Shown in pieces: positions 11,064-22,325 of a stretch of DNA of 64,000 nt. The notes below the pieces were generated by a model, which saw only the letters and a program-made list of their open reading frames with translations, did no database searches and was not told where the DNA came from. Origin of the DNA: Lumbricus rubellus. Taxonomy: Eukaryota > Annelida > Clitellata > Crassiclitellata > Lumbricidae. The translations under genes were made by a program, and so were the position numbers. The stretch covers positions 33,528,910 to 33,592,909 of the forward strand of contig OX243815.1 of the NCBI GenBank assembly GCA_945859605.1, in the 5' to 3' direction. The first letter of the stretch is position 1. Each line of letters begins with the position of its first letter.

Positions 11064-11064
11064 A
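10899..11064. repeat. Inverted trinucleotide repeats: (CAG)n then (CTG)n
   Basis: A CAG/CAA tract (about 10903-10966) is followed about 55 bp later by a CTG/TTG tract (about 11018-11063). The two can pair as one long hairpin. Frames through it give only poly-Gln, Ala or Leu and have no exon context. Confidence 0.85.
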
Positions 11065-11667
11065 GCTTCAAATGATTCATCGGTCGACGTAGACAATACA
11101 TCGCTCGTCTGTTGTCGCCTTTCAAGCGAATGACTTAATAATTATATACAGACGACGATGACGGTGGCGGTGGCGGTGGTGCATGCATGGGAGAGAGGCA
11201 AACGACCCTTAAACGCCCATCTTCCCTGCAACCTCCTTCTCCCTCCTCCTCCCGTCCTCCCTCCTTCGTCCAATTGCGCTTTGATCTGAGCCGAACAATT
11301 GGACTGCAGCGTATGCGAATGGTAATGTGATGCTAAGCAGTTGGACTGTTTCTTGCACGGGCCAGTGTGTCTCGACACGCTTCATTAGTGCTCTTCCAAC
11401 GCATTTCTACGGTCTTCAAAGCGAAAATTCCGAAGAACTGTTAGAATGTCATGCCGCCGTTCATCGGATTATGCGATGCATTTGCATTTCCATCAACATT
11501 TAATACGCATGACCTTTTAGCGACCGCGCTATAAAATTATATTCCATAAAGACCGTTATTGATTTATTATAAAATATAACGACCATACTGCACTATATAT
11601 TTCCAAAACCTACTCCAGTGCATGCTTTATCAAACAGGTATACGTGTTGTGGGCTAATATATATATA
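11065..11667. other. Intergenic stretch, no gene seen
   Basis: Mixed-composition sequence with a GGTGGCGGTGG run near 11160-11180 and a CTCCCTCCTCC run near 11240-11265. No exon, RNA gene or transposon end recognised. Confidence 0.45.
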
Positions 11668-12866
11668 CAGGGTGCGCCCAAAAAAATACCCCCCTAGGTT
11701 TTTCCCCAATATCTTGGCCAAAAGTAAAAATTTTCAAATGAAATTTTACGGGCTTATAAACAATTCATATTTACATACGATGGCCAGATTTCATCAAAAT
11801 ATTTCAAACGGAACAAAAGTTATGCCACTTTTAGGGAGGTCACCCCCCGTTTTTTGACGCTTCAAAAACAAAACGCAAATTTTTGAAGGTTTTTTGCCAA
11901 TATTTTGGCCAAAAATAAGAATATCGAAATTAAATTTCTCAGTCTTATAGACAATTCATATCTACACATGGTGGCCAGATTTCATCACAATATCTCAAGC
12001 AGAACAAAAGTTATGCTACTTTTAGTGAGACCACCCACCGTTTTTTGACGATTCAAAGGCGAAACGCAAAAAAAAGTAACAAAAACACAATTTTATTAAG
12101 TCTCATCTCAAATAACTGTTGTCAAATGAACTTGGTAATGCTTCACAACTTGTGTTCAATGTGCCCACCACCAGTGCCAACACTTCTTTTGAGTCTCTGT
12201 GCAAAGTTCTTGATGGACCTGTTGATTAACTCTGACAGATTCCTTATTTACCAATTTGATGTCATCTTGCTAAGTGACTTCTCAGTGATGTGCAGCCACG
12301 CTGGTGCACTGTTTATTTTTTAAACAGTAATAATATTGATCCTCTGGCAATATGAAGGCTATTTGATAACAATTATATGAGATGAGATTTAATAAAATCG
12401 TGTTTTTGCTACTTTTTGTTGCGTTACGTCTTTGAAACGTCACAAAATGGGGGGTGGCCTCACTAAAAGTTATGCCACTTTTAGGGAGGTCAAACACAAC
12501 TTTTGTTGTGTTTGAAATATTTTGATGAAATCTGGCCATCATGTGTGGATATGAATTGTCTTTAAGCCTGTAAAATTTCATTTTGATATTCTTACTTCTG
12601 GCCAAGATATTGGCCAGAATAATTGAGTTGATTTTTTGTTACTTTTTGTTGCGTCAGGTTTTTGAATCGTCAAAAAACGGTGGGTGGCTTCACTAAAAGT
12701 GGTAGGCTATAACTTTTGTTCTGTTTTAAATATCTTAATGAAATCTGGCCATCTGGTGTAAATATGAATTGTCTTTAAGACGGTAAAATTTCATTACGAA
12801 ATTCTTACTTTCGGTTAAGATATATGCAAAAATCTTAGGGGGGGGGTATTTTTTTGGCGCACCCTG
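11668..12866. mobile_element. Mariner-type fold-back element, copy A
   Basis: It starts CAGGGTGCGCCCAAAAAAAT after TA and ends GGCGCACCCTG before TATA. The interior is made of diverged copies of a block around GGCCAGATTTCATC in both orientations, around a central transposase remnant (about 12110-12320). On the minus strand that remnant keeps a GGGHIEH-type C-terminus typical of mariner-group transposases. Internally deleted and non-coding. Confidence 0.75.
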
Positions 12867-12872
12867 TATATA

Positions 12873-14042
12873 CAGGGTGCGCCAAAAAAAAATAACCCCC
12901 CAAAGATTTTTGCCAATATCTTGACCAAAAGTGAGAATTTTGAAATGAAATTTTACAGTCTTAAAGACAATTCATATTTACACATGATGGCCAGATTTCA
13001 TAAAAATATTTTAATCAGAACAAAAGTTATGCCACTTTTAGTGAGGCCACCCACCGTTTTTCGACGATTCAAAAACGCGACGCAACAAAAAGAAATAAAA
13101 TCCAATCTAATTATTCTGGCCAATATCTTGGCCAAAAGTAAGAATATCAAAATGAAATTTTACAGGCTTAAAGACAATTCATATCTGCATATGATGGTTA
13201 AATTTCATCAAAATATTTCTAAAACAACAAAAGTTATACCACGTTTAGTGAGGCCACCCCCCAATTTTTGACAATTTAAAGATGTAACGCAGCAAAAACA
13301 CGATTTTATTAAGTTTCATCTCAAATAATTATTATCAAATAGCCTTGATATTGACCGATGATCAATATTATTACTATTTAAAAAAGAAACAGGTACCAGC
13401 GTAGCTGCACGTCACAGAGAAGTCGCTTAGCAAGATGACAATCAAATTGGCAAATAAGGAATAATAAAGAATCTGTCGGATTAATCAACAGGTCCATCAA
13501 GAACTTTGCCAAGAGACTCAAAAGATGTGTTGGCACTGGTGGTGGGCACATCGAACACAAGTTGTGAAGCATTACCAAGTTTATTTGACAAAGTTATTTG
13601 AGATGAGACTTAATAAAATTGTGTTTTTGTTACTTTTTGTTGCGTTTCGCCTTTGAATCGTCAAAAAACGGTGGGTGGTCTCACTAAAAGTAGCATAACT
13701 TTTGTTCTGCTTGAGATATTGTGATGAAATCTGGCCACCATGTGTAGATATGAATTGTCTATAAGACTGAGAAATTTAATTTCGATATTCTTATTTTTTG
13801 CCAAAAATTGGCAAAAAACCTTCAAAAAATTGCGTTTTGTTTTTGAAGCGTCAAAAAACGGGGGGTGACCTCCCTAAAAGTGGCATAACTTTTGTTCCGT
13901 TTGAAATATTTTGATGAAATCTGGCCAACGTATGTAAATATGAATTGTTTACAAGCCTGTAAAATTTCATTTGAAAATCTTTACTTTTGGCCAAGATATT
14001 GGGAAAAAACCTAGGGGGGTTATTTTTTTTTGGCGCACCCTG
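12873..14042. mobile_element. Mariner-type fold-back element, copy B
   Basis: It starts CAGGGTGCGCCAAAAAAAAA six bases (TATATA) after copy A and ends TTGGCGCACCCTG before TA. Its right arm is close to the reverse complement of copy A's left arm (both with the CCTAGGTTTTT or AAAACCTAGG variant). Its left arm mirrors copy A's right arm. The central remnant (about 13390-13600) repeats the transposase C-terminal block in the opposite orientation to copy A. Confidence 0.75.
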
Positions 14043-14274
14043 TATATATATATATAATGGCCTACGCATCAGATACTGATAACACAACCCATGCATAGCC
14101 TATACATAGTCATGCAGTGGCTAAAGTGGTTTGGGTGATCGATGAGAATGCCAGATCTGATGTCTGACCAGCGCGAACTCCAATTGGACAATGTTAATCT
14201 GTGCTTCAATTTCTTTCATGCATAAAACGTGATTTTCATCACAAAGTGTATTTGACCTATAGACTACAGGCTAT
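14043..14274. other. Intergenic, short (TA)n run
   Basis: (TA)n at about 14043-14056, then unremarkable sequence. Confidence 0.4.
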
Positions 14275-14560
14275 GTCTCCAACACTATATAGTGCCCAAA
14301 CTTGCTATGGGTCTCTTTGTAAAGTTCTTTATGGCCTTGCAGATGTGCTTCAGAGGTAAATCTTTCAATAGGCCTATATCATCTTCATGCAATGTACCCA
14401 TGCATCAATTTTCTCATCTCTTGGTTTTGGTTGCAGAATAATATGGTATTTCTTCAGCATAGCTCTCCACGCTTGATAATCCATCGGGTTCAAATCCGGA
14501 GATTAGGGGGCCATTGACTTTTTCTCAATGAAACCACGACAATAATATTATTGACATTAG
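14275..14560 (-). pseudogene. Degenerate mariner-group transposase fragment
   Basis: On the minus strand, TCTCCGGATTTGAACCCGAT near 14485-14505 encodes SPDLNPMDYQAW. An open stretch follows (MLKKYHIILQPKPRDEKIDAW) to a stop near 14386. This is the third-Asp region of a mariner-type transposase. Surrounding frames are broken and no catalytic N-terminal half is seen. Confidence 0.6.
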
Positions 14561-14815
14561 CCGTTCTCCTTTCATCAACGGCGCATTTCTTAACTCTCAA
14601 TTTAACTCTTAATTTGTGTCCATGCAACTGTGCATGCATTTGCACTTAATTATACTGAGCAAGTGGTTATCATAGCTTTTACTCCTGGACCTTGCTCATG
14701 AAGTCTGAATATACTTTTTGTCTGTCATTAATCATTAACTCATTGACACCTTAATTGGGCATTTTAATTTTTTACATATATTTTTATTTTATTTCTTTAG
14801 TAACCAAACATTAAA

Positions 14816-15034
14816 TTGATTAAACGAAATCAATAAACAGTGTGTGGACTCGCTAAAAGTGGTGTAACATTTGTTCTGTTTGAAATTTCTTTGTGGAATT
14901 TGGCTGCTGTACGTAAGTATGAATTGCCTTTAAGCCTGTAAAATTTGATTTAGAATTTTAGACATTCTTAATTCTGACCAAGATATTGGCAAGAACCTTA
15001 TAAGAGGTCCTTTTATGCATGGCCCACCTTGTAT
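14816..15034. mobile_element. Decayed right arm of the CAGGGTGCG mariner-type family
   Basis: Blocks such as CTCGCTAAAAGTGGTGTAAC, TATGAATTGCCTTTAAGCCT and GACCAAGATATTGGCAAGAA follow the arm order of copies A and B. The end reads GGCCCACCTTGTATA, a mutated TIR. No left partner was identified with certainty. Confidence 0.6.
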
Positions 15035-16469
15035 ACATGGTCTGCGAAGGATATGGCGAGGGTCCGCGAGAATGTTTTTTTTACTATGTTATAATAATTA
15101 TTGCTGCTTCTTATAGACTTTGGTCAGCGAGTTATTCATAGAAAAATTAAGAGGATCTAGAGTTTCCAGACCCTCTTTTGGAGAGGCATAGGCCTACGCC
15201 TACCGGGAAGTGATCCCTCATGCATACGCTCCATTTACCATTGCCCTATAACCCCTTTTATAAATATATCAAAATGTATGAAGTAAAGACCCAGAGTGAT
15301 CCATGCAATTAGTGACAGAAGATTTAAAATCTCTCGCTTCGTCTTCAAGAAACATCAAAGCTGACAGGGCCACATATTACAAGCTTGTAGATCCAACTGT
15401 TTCTTAAAAGACTTAATGGCTAAGATCCATATTCCATACTGTTCCCATATCTAAACTCTCGGAAATTGTGTATAGATGTCAATTTTGTCAAACTGCTGTA
15501 TGCCGTTTCATTTGCATGCATGCAGGGTGATTTCCTTCCATAGTCAATCATTGTCTGACTCCACCTTCTTGCTCAGATGCTCTTTGGTGAGCGGCGGTGG
15601 CTGTGGTTGTGGCCTGCAGACTGTCACATGCACTTAACAAAGCCAGTGACCAATGGTCTGCAGTTAAGTCCGTGCGAATGAAAGGAGCATTTTCCAATGG
15701 AATTATCCGCATCCCTTTCGAAAGCAATGGATGAAAAAGCGCTGCTATCATTGGCCAAGAGTGAGAAAAAGAGAGACAGAGAGAGACAGTGAGAACAGAG
15801 CCGAAGGGTCATGAGCAAAGCGGCGGCGGCGGCGGCGGCGGTGGTTGCCCCTTGGCGCATGGATCCTCTACGGCGCCTGATCTGCCGCCCGTGAATGGCG
15901 TCGCTCTTGAAGATCAAGAATAAAGCAAATCGATCTCTTGTCTGATCGTTATTAACGATTTTGAGATCACTTGAAGAGGACGAGATTCTTTCTACATAAT
16001 TTTTTATAGGCTAATAGCTGACATATTAATACTTTTCGGCTGACGAACTTTGTTGACATCATTCTGTCCTCAAGATCAATTGGAAGAAGAAAGCGACGAC
16101 GACGACGACGATAAATAATTATAAGAAGAAGAAGAGATTTTCGTTTTCGTTTTCTTCTTTTCTTTTCGACTTCACAACAACACATGTCGACCAGCATTCA
16201 AAGCAAAGAATTGGCCGATGGAAACCTGTAAGCATTGGAGATCTCGAATGAATTGGATTAGGCACATATAATTATAGGTCTACAATATTATAGCAATTCA
16301 AACGAGGTCTACACATTTGAACGGTTATACCATTATAGGCCTAAACTTCATAAAGGCCTTATAGTCAGAAAACTGATGAAAGAGAAGAAAAAAGAATATA
16401 GGCTTAATAGTAGCCCTATATATCACCAGAAACTGAATTATTTTACTTATTATGTTTATTTTTCGCATT
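15035..16469. other. Intergenic stretch, no firm gene
   Basis: Longer non-repetitive stretch. A (GGC)n run at about 15822-15845 and purine-rich runs (15765-15795) create short open frames, but none has a recognisable domain. I looked here for an N-terminal NK2 exon with a TN-type motif and did not find one. Confidence 0.4.
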
Positions 16470-16690
16470 TGCAATAGCGCCCCTTCAAGCTCCCTACGCA
16501 GAGGCTCTCCCGACTATACAGCGCGGACACTGCATCGGAGTTTCACGCCGAAGCGCAAGAGCAATTGCGATTTGCGAGTGAAGGAAACTTGCTCAAGCTA
16601 GGTCCTTACGCGGCGGCTCGAGGTGGATTATAACTTGGAACCTTCCAGCTCCAAGGCACTGAAGCCACCGATATACACCACCGCGTCCCA
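16470..16690 (-). mobile_element. tRNA-derived SINE copy
   Basis: Minus-strand copy of the SINE at 9711-9932. It has TGGGACGCGGTGGTG near 16690, a degraded B box around 16630-16645, the GGCGTGAAACTCCGATGCAG body block, and a tail with GGGAGAGCCTCTGC...GGGGCGCTATTGC. No coding function. Confidence 0.7.
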
Positions 16691-17408
16691 CGAATGCGTG
16701 CTATAGAGACCGACAAATAAAATATAGACCGACTATTGTAATTGGCTACTATAGTATAGGCCTATACGAGATCTCGTGAGCAAATGGTCAGACCATTATA
16801 TACAACAGTTAGCCTATAGGCCTTTTTTATATATTCTATATATTGTATAATTAATTGCAGCCGTGCCTGCATATATTACCGATTGGGGAGCCTCTTCCCC
16901 GGCTCCATTGCTAAACACATCGGAGCTGGGACCGTGTCTCTCCGATCGGTCGATGTATGCACGCGTTGTCAAGTTATTGACGTATTCGCCGCACTACGGC
17001 AGACGCAAGCTATTGAACATTGATTATAATGAACACTGATAACAGTATTATTATTATTGTGGGTCTATCCACTATAAGTTACAGACTTATATAATTTTAT
17101 CTTCATATTGTATGTTAATGACCTACAATGTTACACTAACGTAACCAACCCATGTATATATTTGACAAATTGCATAAATGTAAATGTTCGTGGTTGAGGC
17201 GATCATCTCAGTTATGAAACCTATTAATAAACGGTATATGATGAAGGCCTATAATTATATCCTATAAGTATAATCGAGTGCCAATATTTAAGGGAAAACG
17301 AAAAATAAAATGGCAGTAGTACATATAGGTCATTACAGAACTTCCATGTAAATGTCTGCAGGTTTTTAAAGTGAGCCTTAGGAAACCATCACACTATACT
17401 ATAGGCTA
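16691..17408. other. Intergenic stretch
   Basis: AT-rich with many TAGGCCTATA-type palindromes. A more GC-rich, non-repetitive block occupies about 16855-17020, preceded by TTAATTGCAG. It has no recognisable protein. Confidence 0.4.
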
Positions 17409-17698
17409 CAGGGCCGAATTAAGAAATGTGGGGGCCCTGTTCGGAAATTTTTTGGCGGGTTTTCAACCGAAAATTCTGATAATTGTTTTAGTCGTTTGGT
17501 CCAAATTTTCGTAGAATATACGGTACCGTACCGATTTTTCTCTGCCAAAAAGCCGACTATCGTTTTTGGTCGTTTGGTCCAAATTTGCACAAAATAATTA
17601 TAAAATTTCTCCTGAAAAATGTTGTTCCGCATGTGTGGGGGCCCCCTAAAGTGTGGGGCCCTGTTCGTCCGAACATGTTGAACATAATCCGGCCCTGA
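17409..17698. mobile_element. hAT-like MITE, TIR CAGGGCCG(A/G)ATTA
   Basis: The left end CAGGGCCGAATTAAG and right end TAATCCGGCCCTG are imperfect inverted repeats around a 290-bp non-coding body. GTGGGG(G)CCCTGTTCG also repeats at both ends. I did not find a clean 8-bp duplication, so the hAT assignment rests on TIR style. Confidence 0.55.
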
Positions 17699-18276
17699 CA
17701 CTATGTATTGTAGATTAAAAGGTATACATTTATATTATTATGATACGATATAGCCTAGGTCTATAATTATAGCCTAGGTCTAGATATAGTGCCGCGACCA
17801 CCAAATCATTGACAATTCAACGCACTGCAGTTCATATAACTCGGTTTATAATTATACACGACGCAGTTAGCCTATACAACTGTGCAAACTTGGAAGTAGG
17901 CTATATAATTTATATGCTACTATAATTATTATCTGTATACAATACATGTATACTATAGGCCTACTATACTATAGGCTATAATGAGTTATTGATTACTAAA
18001 GAGCATGCATCGGAGCGTATACATAGAAATTGACCCGCGAGCGAGTTATAAGAATATAGGCCTAGGCCTATAGGAAGATATGCAGGCATATAAATATGAT
18101 ATAATAAATTAATTAAGTTATAACTTTGTTACATGGACTTTTCATTAATTGTTGCGCAAATATTTGCTATATAAAAATATATAAGACGTATAAAGGCTCA
18201 CGGGCCACATGCACCTCCGAGTCTGATGTGCAGTGTAGGCCCTATTTGACCTACACTGCATGTATAATAGCCTATA

Positions 18277-18622
18277 ATCTTCTGTTTTAATCACAATCGT
18301 ATAGCTACGTTTTCTCTTATTTTATAGCATATAGAGTCTAGGCCTATTTGTGACAATACCTGCGTCTGTCTTCTGTTTTAATCATAATCGTTACCATAGT
18401 TACGTATTTTCTTGTTTTAATATAATTATTTGTGACAATGCCAACAATAATATCTTTGTTTTAATCATAACCGTTACCATAGCTACGTAATCTCTTGTTT
18501 TAATATAATTCGTGACAATGCATATATACGTAGCCTATATATCTTCTGTTCTAATCATAATCTCGTTTCCATAGCTACGTACTGTCTTATCTTAATACAA
18601 TTATTTATGACAATGCATGCCT
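18277..18622. repeat. Four diverged tandem repeats upstream of the NK2 exon
   Basis: Four copies start at about 18277, 18369, 18450 and 18541. Each holds TTCTGTTTTAATCATAATCG, then CCATAGCTACGTA-like, then TCTTRTTTTAATATAATT and GTGACAATGC. Period is about 80-90 bp with clear divergence. It lies 0.5-0.8 kb upstream of the homeobox exon, in a presumed intron or upstream flank. Confidence 0.7.
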
Positions 18623-18635
18623 ATACATGTATGTA

Positions 18636-18840
18636 CACCGTGGTTAAAAAAAACTAAGCCAAATTATTTTGCATATATCTCTAATACCTGCGATGACATA
18701 TCAAGCTAAAAGTTTCCAAATATTTAGAGAAGTGGACCAAGAATATGATTCCAAATTTTCATGAGATAAAGTTGAACGGATAAAAATATATAAATATTTA
18801 AACTTCATATATGCCGAAATTTAAGTTTACTATAATATAT
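18636..18840. mobile_element. Terminal fragment of the CACCGTG mariner-type family
   Basis: It starts CACCGTGGTTAAAAAAAACT after TA. It then follows the arm of the 5963-7181 element (AAGCCAAATTATTTTGCATA, GGACCAAGAATATGATTCCA). The opposite arm is absent, so it is a one-ended fragment. Confidence 0.65.
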
Positions 18841-18918
18841 GTGATATTTTACAGTCGATACATCGCCCCATATAGTTTGCTTTGTAACATCATGCACTTT
18901 TGACTCCTGCGGTCAGAT

Positions 18919-19076
18919 TTGTGTGCATGTGATGTGCATGTGATGTACATGTGATGTACATGTGATGTGCATGTGATGTACATGTGATGTACATGTGATG
19001 TACATGTGATGTTCATGTGATGGTCACGTGATGTACATGTGATGTACATGTGATGTCATGTGATGTACATGTATGT
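18919..19076. repeat. 12-bp minisatellite (GATGTACATGTG)n abutting the NK2 exon
   Basis: About a dozen copies of GATGTACATGTG, with GATGTGC, GATGTTC and GATGGTC variants, run up to the splice-acceptor region of the homeobox exon. The unit contains the palindrome ACATGT. Confidence 0.85.
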
Positions 19077-19085
19077 CTGTTGCAG

Positions 19086-20488
19086 ATGCAATCGACGGAC
19101 AGAAATCGTCTCCAGCAGGTATCAGCAGCAGCAGCAGCGGCCACGATGGCACCGGTGCCAGTAATCGCATCAGACGATTCAGTGGTAGCATCATCATACC
19201 TGGCCATACGTCATCATTCATGTCCGCATCAACATCATTCATGTCCGCATCAACTCCATTTGCATCATCATTCTCAGCAGCGTCAGCAGCAGCAGCAGCA
19301 GCAAGACAATCTTCCTATTCCTATGACTCCAATCATCCAAATTTTGCCGGTAGAATCATGGACAACATGGGATTGACATACAACAGAGAAGAGTCGCTGC
19401 TCTTCTCACCAACTGATGATGAGGATGAGGATGAGGATGAGGCGCGGTCATCAACCGCAGCAGCAGCCGTCGCATCCCTGCGTCAGCCTCCGAGGTCCAT
19501 CATCCATCGACCATCACATGTGCAGGCATCGGCAACGACGACGACGCAGAAGAGGAAGAAGCGTCGCATTCTCTTCTCCAAGGCTCAGACGTTTGAGCTG
19601 GAGAGAAGGTTTCGCGAGCAGAGATATGTGTCGGCACCAGAGAGAGAGCAGCTGGCCAAGGTCCTGCGACTGACTGCCACTCAGGTCAAGATCTGGTTTC
19701 AGAATCATCGATATAAACTGAAGAAATCTCGACACGACATCGGACCAGACTCGTGCCGTGCTGCCGTCGCTGCTGCTGCTGCTGCTGCTGGCTTCTCGGG
19801 CGGCTACTCGTCGTCCGCCTCCTCCTCAGCGCGTCGGGTGGCTGTTCCGGTGCTCGTCAGAGATGGGAAGCCGTGCCAGATGGCGACGCAAGCATTTGCC
19901 TCCAGAGCGAACGTCGGCTTTTCAGACCATAGTTTTCTATCTCCAGACTATGGTTCCACCGCTTACCATCATCTTCACCAGGCGGCGGTAGCAGCAGCAG
20001 CAGCAGCAGCAGCCTCCACCTTAAACTGTCCGCTGCCTCCTCCTCCTCTTCCTTCGGCCTCAGAGGCAGGAGCAGGGACAGGAGGAGGAGGTGGTGGAGG
20101 AGGAGGTGGATTGATGCCATCCCTCTCTCTGTATCGTTCACCATCGTCTTCATCTCCACCTATTGCTGCTCCATCGATACCTGGAAACGGAATGCATGGG
20201 TCTCTGCAGCATGGATCGAAGATGCATGCTGCTGCTGCTGCTGCTGGCATGATGCCCCCTTGCTGTCTTCAGGGCAACGGATTCGACTCCTCTGCAGCAG
20301 GGTCCATCATCTATCCCTCGTATCCGTATATGTCAGCACATCATCATCACCATCATCAGACGCCATTCTACGGTATCAATCACCGTAGTCTGCAAACTTC
20401 GTTAGAACCACCTGCTGCCAGCTTCAGTGCCTATGAATCTGCGTTCAACAGTCTCGCATCTACAATGCATCACCACCAACAGCAGCAG

Positions 20489-20546
<58 letters not shown>

Positions 20547-20551
20547 AGCAG

Positions 20552-20588
<37 letters not shown>

Positions 20589-20650
20589 AGCAGTCAGGCA
20601 TCAGCGCATTGCCATATGCAGCAGCGCAGCAGAGGTGGCACTTGCCTTAA
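19086..20650 (+). CDS. NK2-class homeobox transcription factor, main coding exon
   Basis: This encodes a nuclear DNA-binding protein of the NK2 class. Numbering from a possible ATG at 19073, the homeodomain is residues 161-220 (19553-19732). It keeps L16, F20, W48, F49, N51 and R53, plus the NK2-diagnostic Tyr54 in WFQNHRYK, which favours CAAGTG-type sites. An NK2-specific domain ([15 protein letters not shown], 19832-19880) follows, confirming the class. His52 and the SKAQT helix 1 point to the NK2.1/NK2.2 branch rather than NK4/tinman. Flanks are low-complexity: Ala tracts, an acidic run, a Gly run, six His and 39 Gln (20477-20593). I place the start at the acceptor TCTGTTGCAG (ends 19085), because the TN repressor motif of the family is missing and probably sits in an upstream exon. 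Stop TAA is at 20648. Confidence 0.88.
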
Positions 20651-21190
20651 TTGACAGACACAAAATCAGTGCAAGCACACTGCACTTCTAAGATTAAGCG
20701 TAGGTCTTAGAGGGAACTAGACTATAGTAATATTATTATTATTATTACGATGTTCACTGTGTGTTTGTTTTCGATTAGGCCTACAGATCATAATTAACAG
20801 GAACATTTCTAAACCACCATGCATAGACTAGCACGTTTTTGGACATAGTAAAGTTTATTTAGCTCGCTCGAAAGAACGCCACATCTTAATTCCACCATTT
20901 ATATATCGCCGAGTGTTGTTGACAGTATCGGGTAAAATGCACTTAAGTATAAAAGTAAAAGTAAAATGGATAAAATCTGCAAAGATATGAGGTAAAGGTC
21001 GTTAATTTGCAGGTCGAGATCCAATTAAAGGTTTAAATCAGGCAACAGTCAAAATTAATGACAACGGTTTGAGATGTCTAGCGGCAGGAAAGTCGAGGGG
21101 AAAGAATCAAAACGGGGAATTAGGCATACCAGCCTTATTAGGAATTTATAGCTTTAAACATTGAACGACTTCTATACGAAACTGACATTA
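20651..21190. other. 3' flank of the NK2 gene
   Basis: Probable 3' UTR and intergenic sequence, with an (ATT)n run near 20732-20747. I did not see an unambiguous AATAAA signal close to the stop codon. Confidence 0.4.
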
Positions 21191-21290
21191 GGCAGATAGG
21201 TGGCTGAATGGTAAGACTCGGGTGGTATATGAAGATCAGTGATCCGATAAAAAATAGGACATGGGTTCGATACCTGCTATATGGCCCCAT
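21191..21290 (+). mobile_element. tRNA-like SINE head (second type)
   Basis: GGCAGATAGGTGGCTGAATGGTAAGACTC resembles a tRNA 5' half with A box, and GGTTCGATACC (about 21267-21277) is a near-perfect B box. The spacing of about 65 bp between them is long, like a tRNA with a long variable arm. The 3' half lacks a clean acceptor stem, so a SINE or tRNA pseudogene is likelier than a working tRNA. The family differs from the 9.7-kb SINE. Confidence 0.4.
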
Positions 21291-21603
21291 GCATGCATGG
21301 CATATGGTTGACTTCAGCCTTCAACTCCTAAGGGAACAACTGCAAAATGAGAGGCAGGACAGAAAGACGCATTGAAAGGCTGACATACAGTTAAATTCGA
21401 TTCCTGCCTAACCTGCTACATCTGTAACTATTATCATGTAATCTTACCACTAATCTTATCATTATTATTGACATCATCATCATCGTCGTCCCTATATGCT
21501 ATAATTCGTAGTTCTACTCAGATCTTATCTGCATGCAAGCGCTATAGCCTATAGGTCTACTGTTTCTGCGCGTTTTCTTAAGACTTGACTTTTCCAGGGG
21601 ATC

Positions 21604-21668
21604 CTCGCACTGGGAGCGCCTCTGCTTAGGTTGTGCTGTGAGAGGCACTTTATAAATCCGAAATAGTG
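21604..21668 (+). mobile_element. LINE 3'-end fragment (variant B tail)
   Basis: CGCACTGGGAGCGCCTCTGC, then TTAGGTTGTGCTGTGAGAGG and CACTTTATAAATCC, match the 3' end of the antisense LINE at 51.2 kb. Upstream sequence is too decayed to define the 5' limit. Confidence 0.6.
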
Positions 21669-22325
21669 TAGTATAGTAGGCCAATATGATGTGCAAGCAG
21701 GCGCTTGTCCATGGTCCACCTTCTTCTTCGCAGGTTGATCTTGCTGCCCGCATCGATGCTCTCTCCTCTCAAGATCTTCACCTCTCAGAGATATTTAATT
21801 TTACTTTCTAATCAAGCGTTCAAGAACTTAGACCTTGGCGCATAGGCCTATATCCTTGACAGCCCTCTTACCTTTTCTGAAAGACTGAACACAATCATAT
21901 TGCCAATCTCACTCAATCGAATACTTTCACCTGAGACCGCTTAGACGACGAGCAATCCGTCGATCTGTCTCCTCCTCTTTCTTTACCTCAATTGTTCATG
22001 TCTTCGTCTGCCTTCGTCTGCCCGAATCGACTATAGGCTACATGTAAGCATACTGTAATTTCTCTATTGGGAATTTTTCTGGCCTTCCAAAAGTTCATCG
22101 CTCCCCTCTTCAGTCTGCACTAGATCGTAATCGTAATCGTAATCTCCAAATTTCTAAAGCGCTACTTGAAAGTCAAGCGCGGGGCACCAGCTTATTCAAG
22201 AGCGCTGCGTTGAATCAAAAGGGTTGTCCGTAAGAATAGTCCGAGGTGGTCCGGGTCGAGTTACCATAGGATCAGAGTGGTGGAACAGCGGGAATTGGAG
22301 GGTGGAGGATAAGATGTTTGTATGT
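21669..22325. other. Intergenic, possible decayed LINE sequence
   Basis: A broken plus-strand frame near 21730-22000 has LINE-like composition but I could not identify a domain. A further GCGCTACTTGAAAGTCAAGC tail-like piece is near 22158-22178. Confidence 0.3.

Noticed and set aside
10668..11092. Poly-Gln, Ala and Leu frames that might be an upstream NK2 exon
   Set aside because: No TN motif, no convincing splice sites and only trinucleotide-repeat residues.
20402..20654. Poly-Leu (antisense) and poly-Ser/Asn frames over the NK2 glutamine tract
   Set aside because: They are frame shadows of the CAG/CAA repeat.
21191..21290. A functional tRNA gene
   Set aside because: The A and B boxes are present, but the spacing is long and I could not form a clean acceptor stem. 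A SINE head or tRNA pseudogene fits better.
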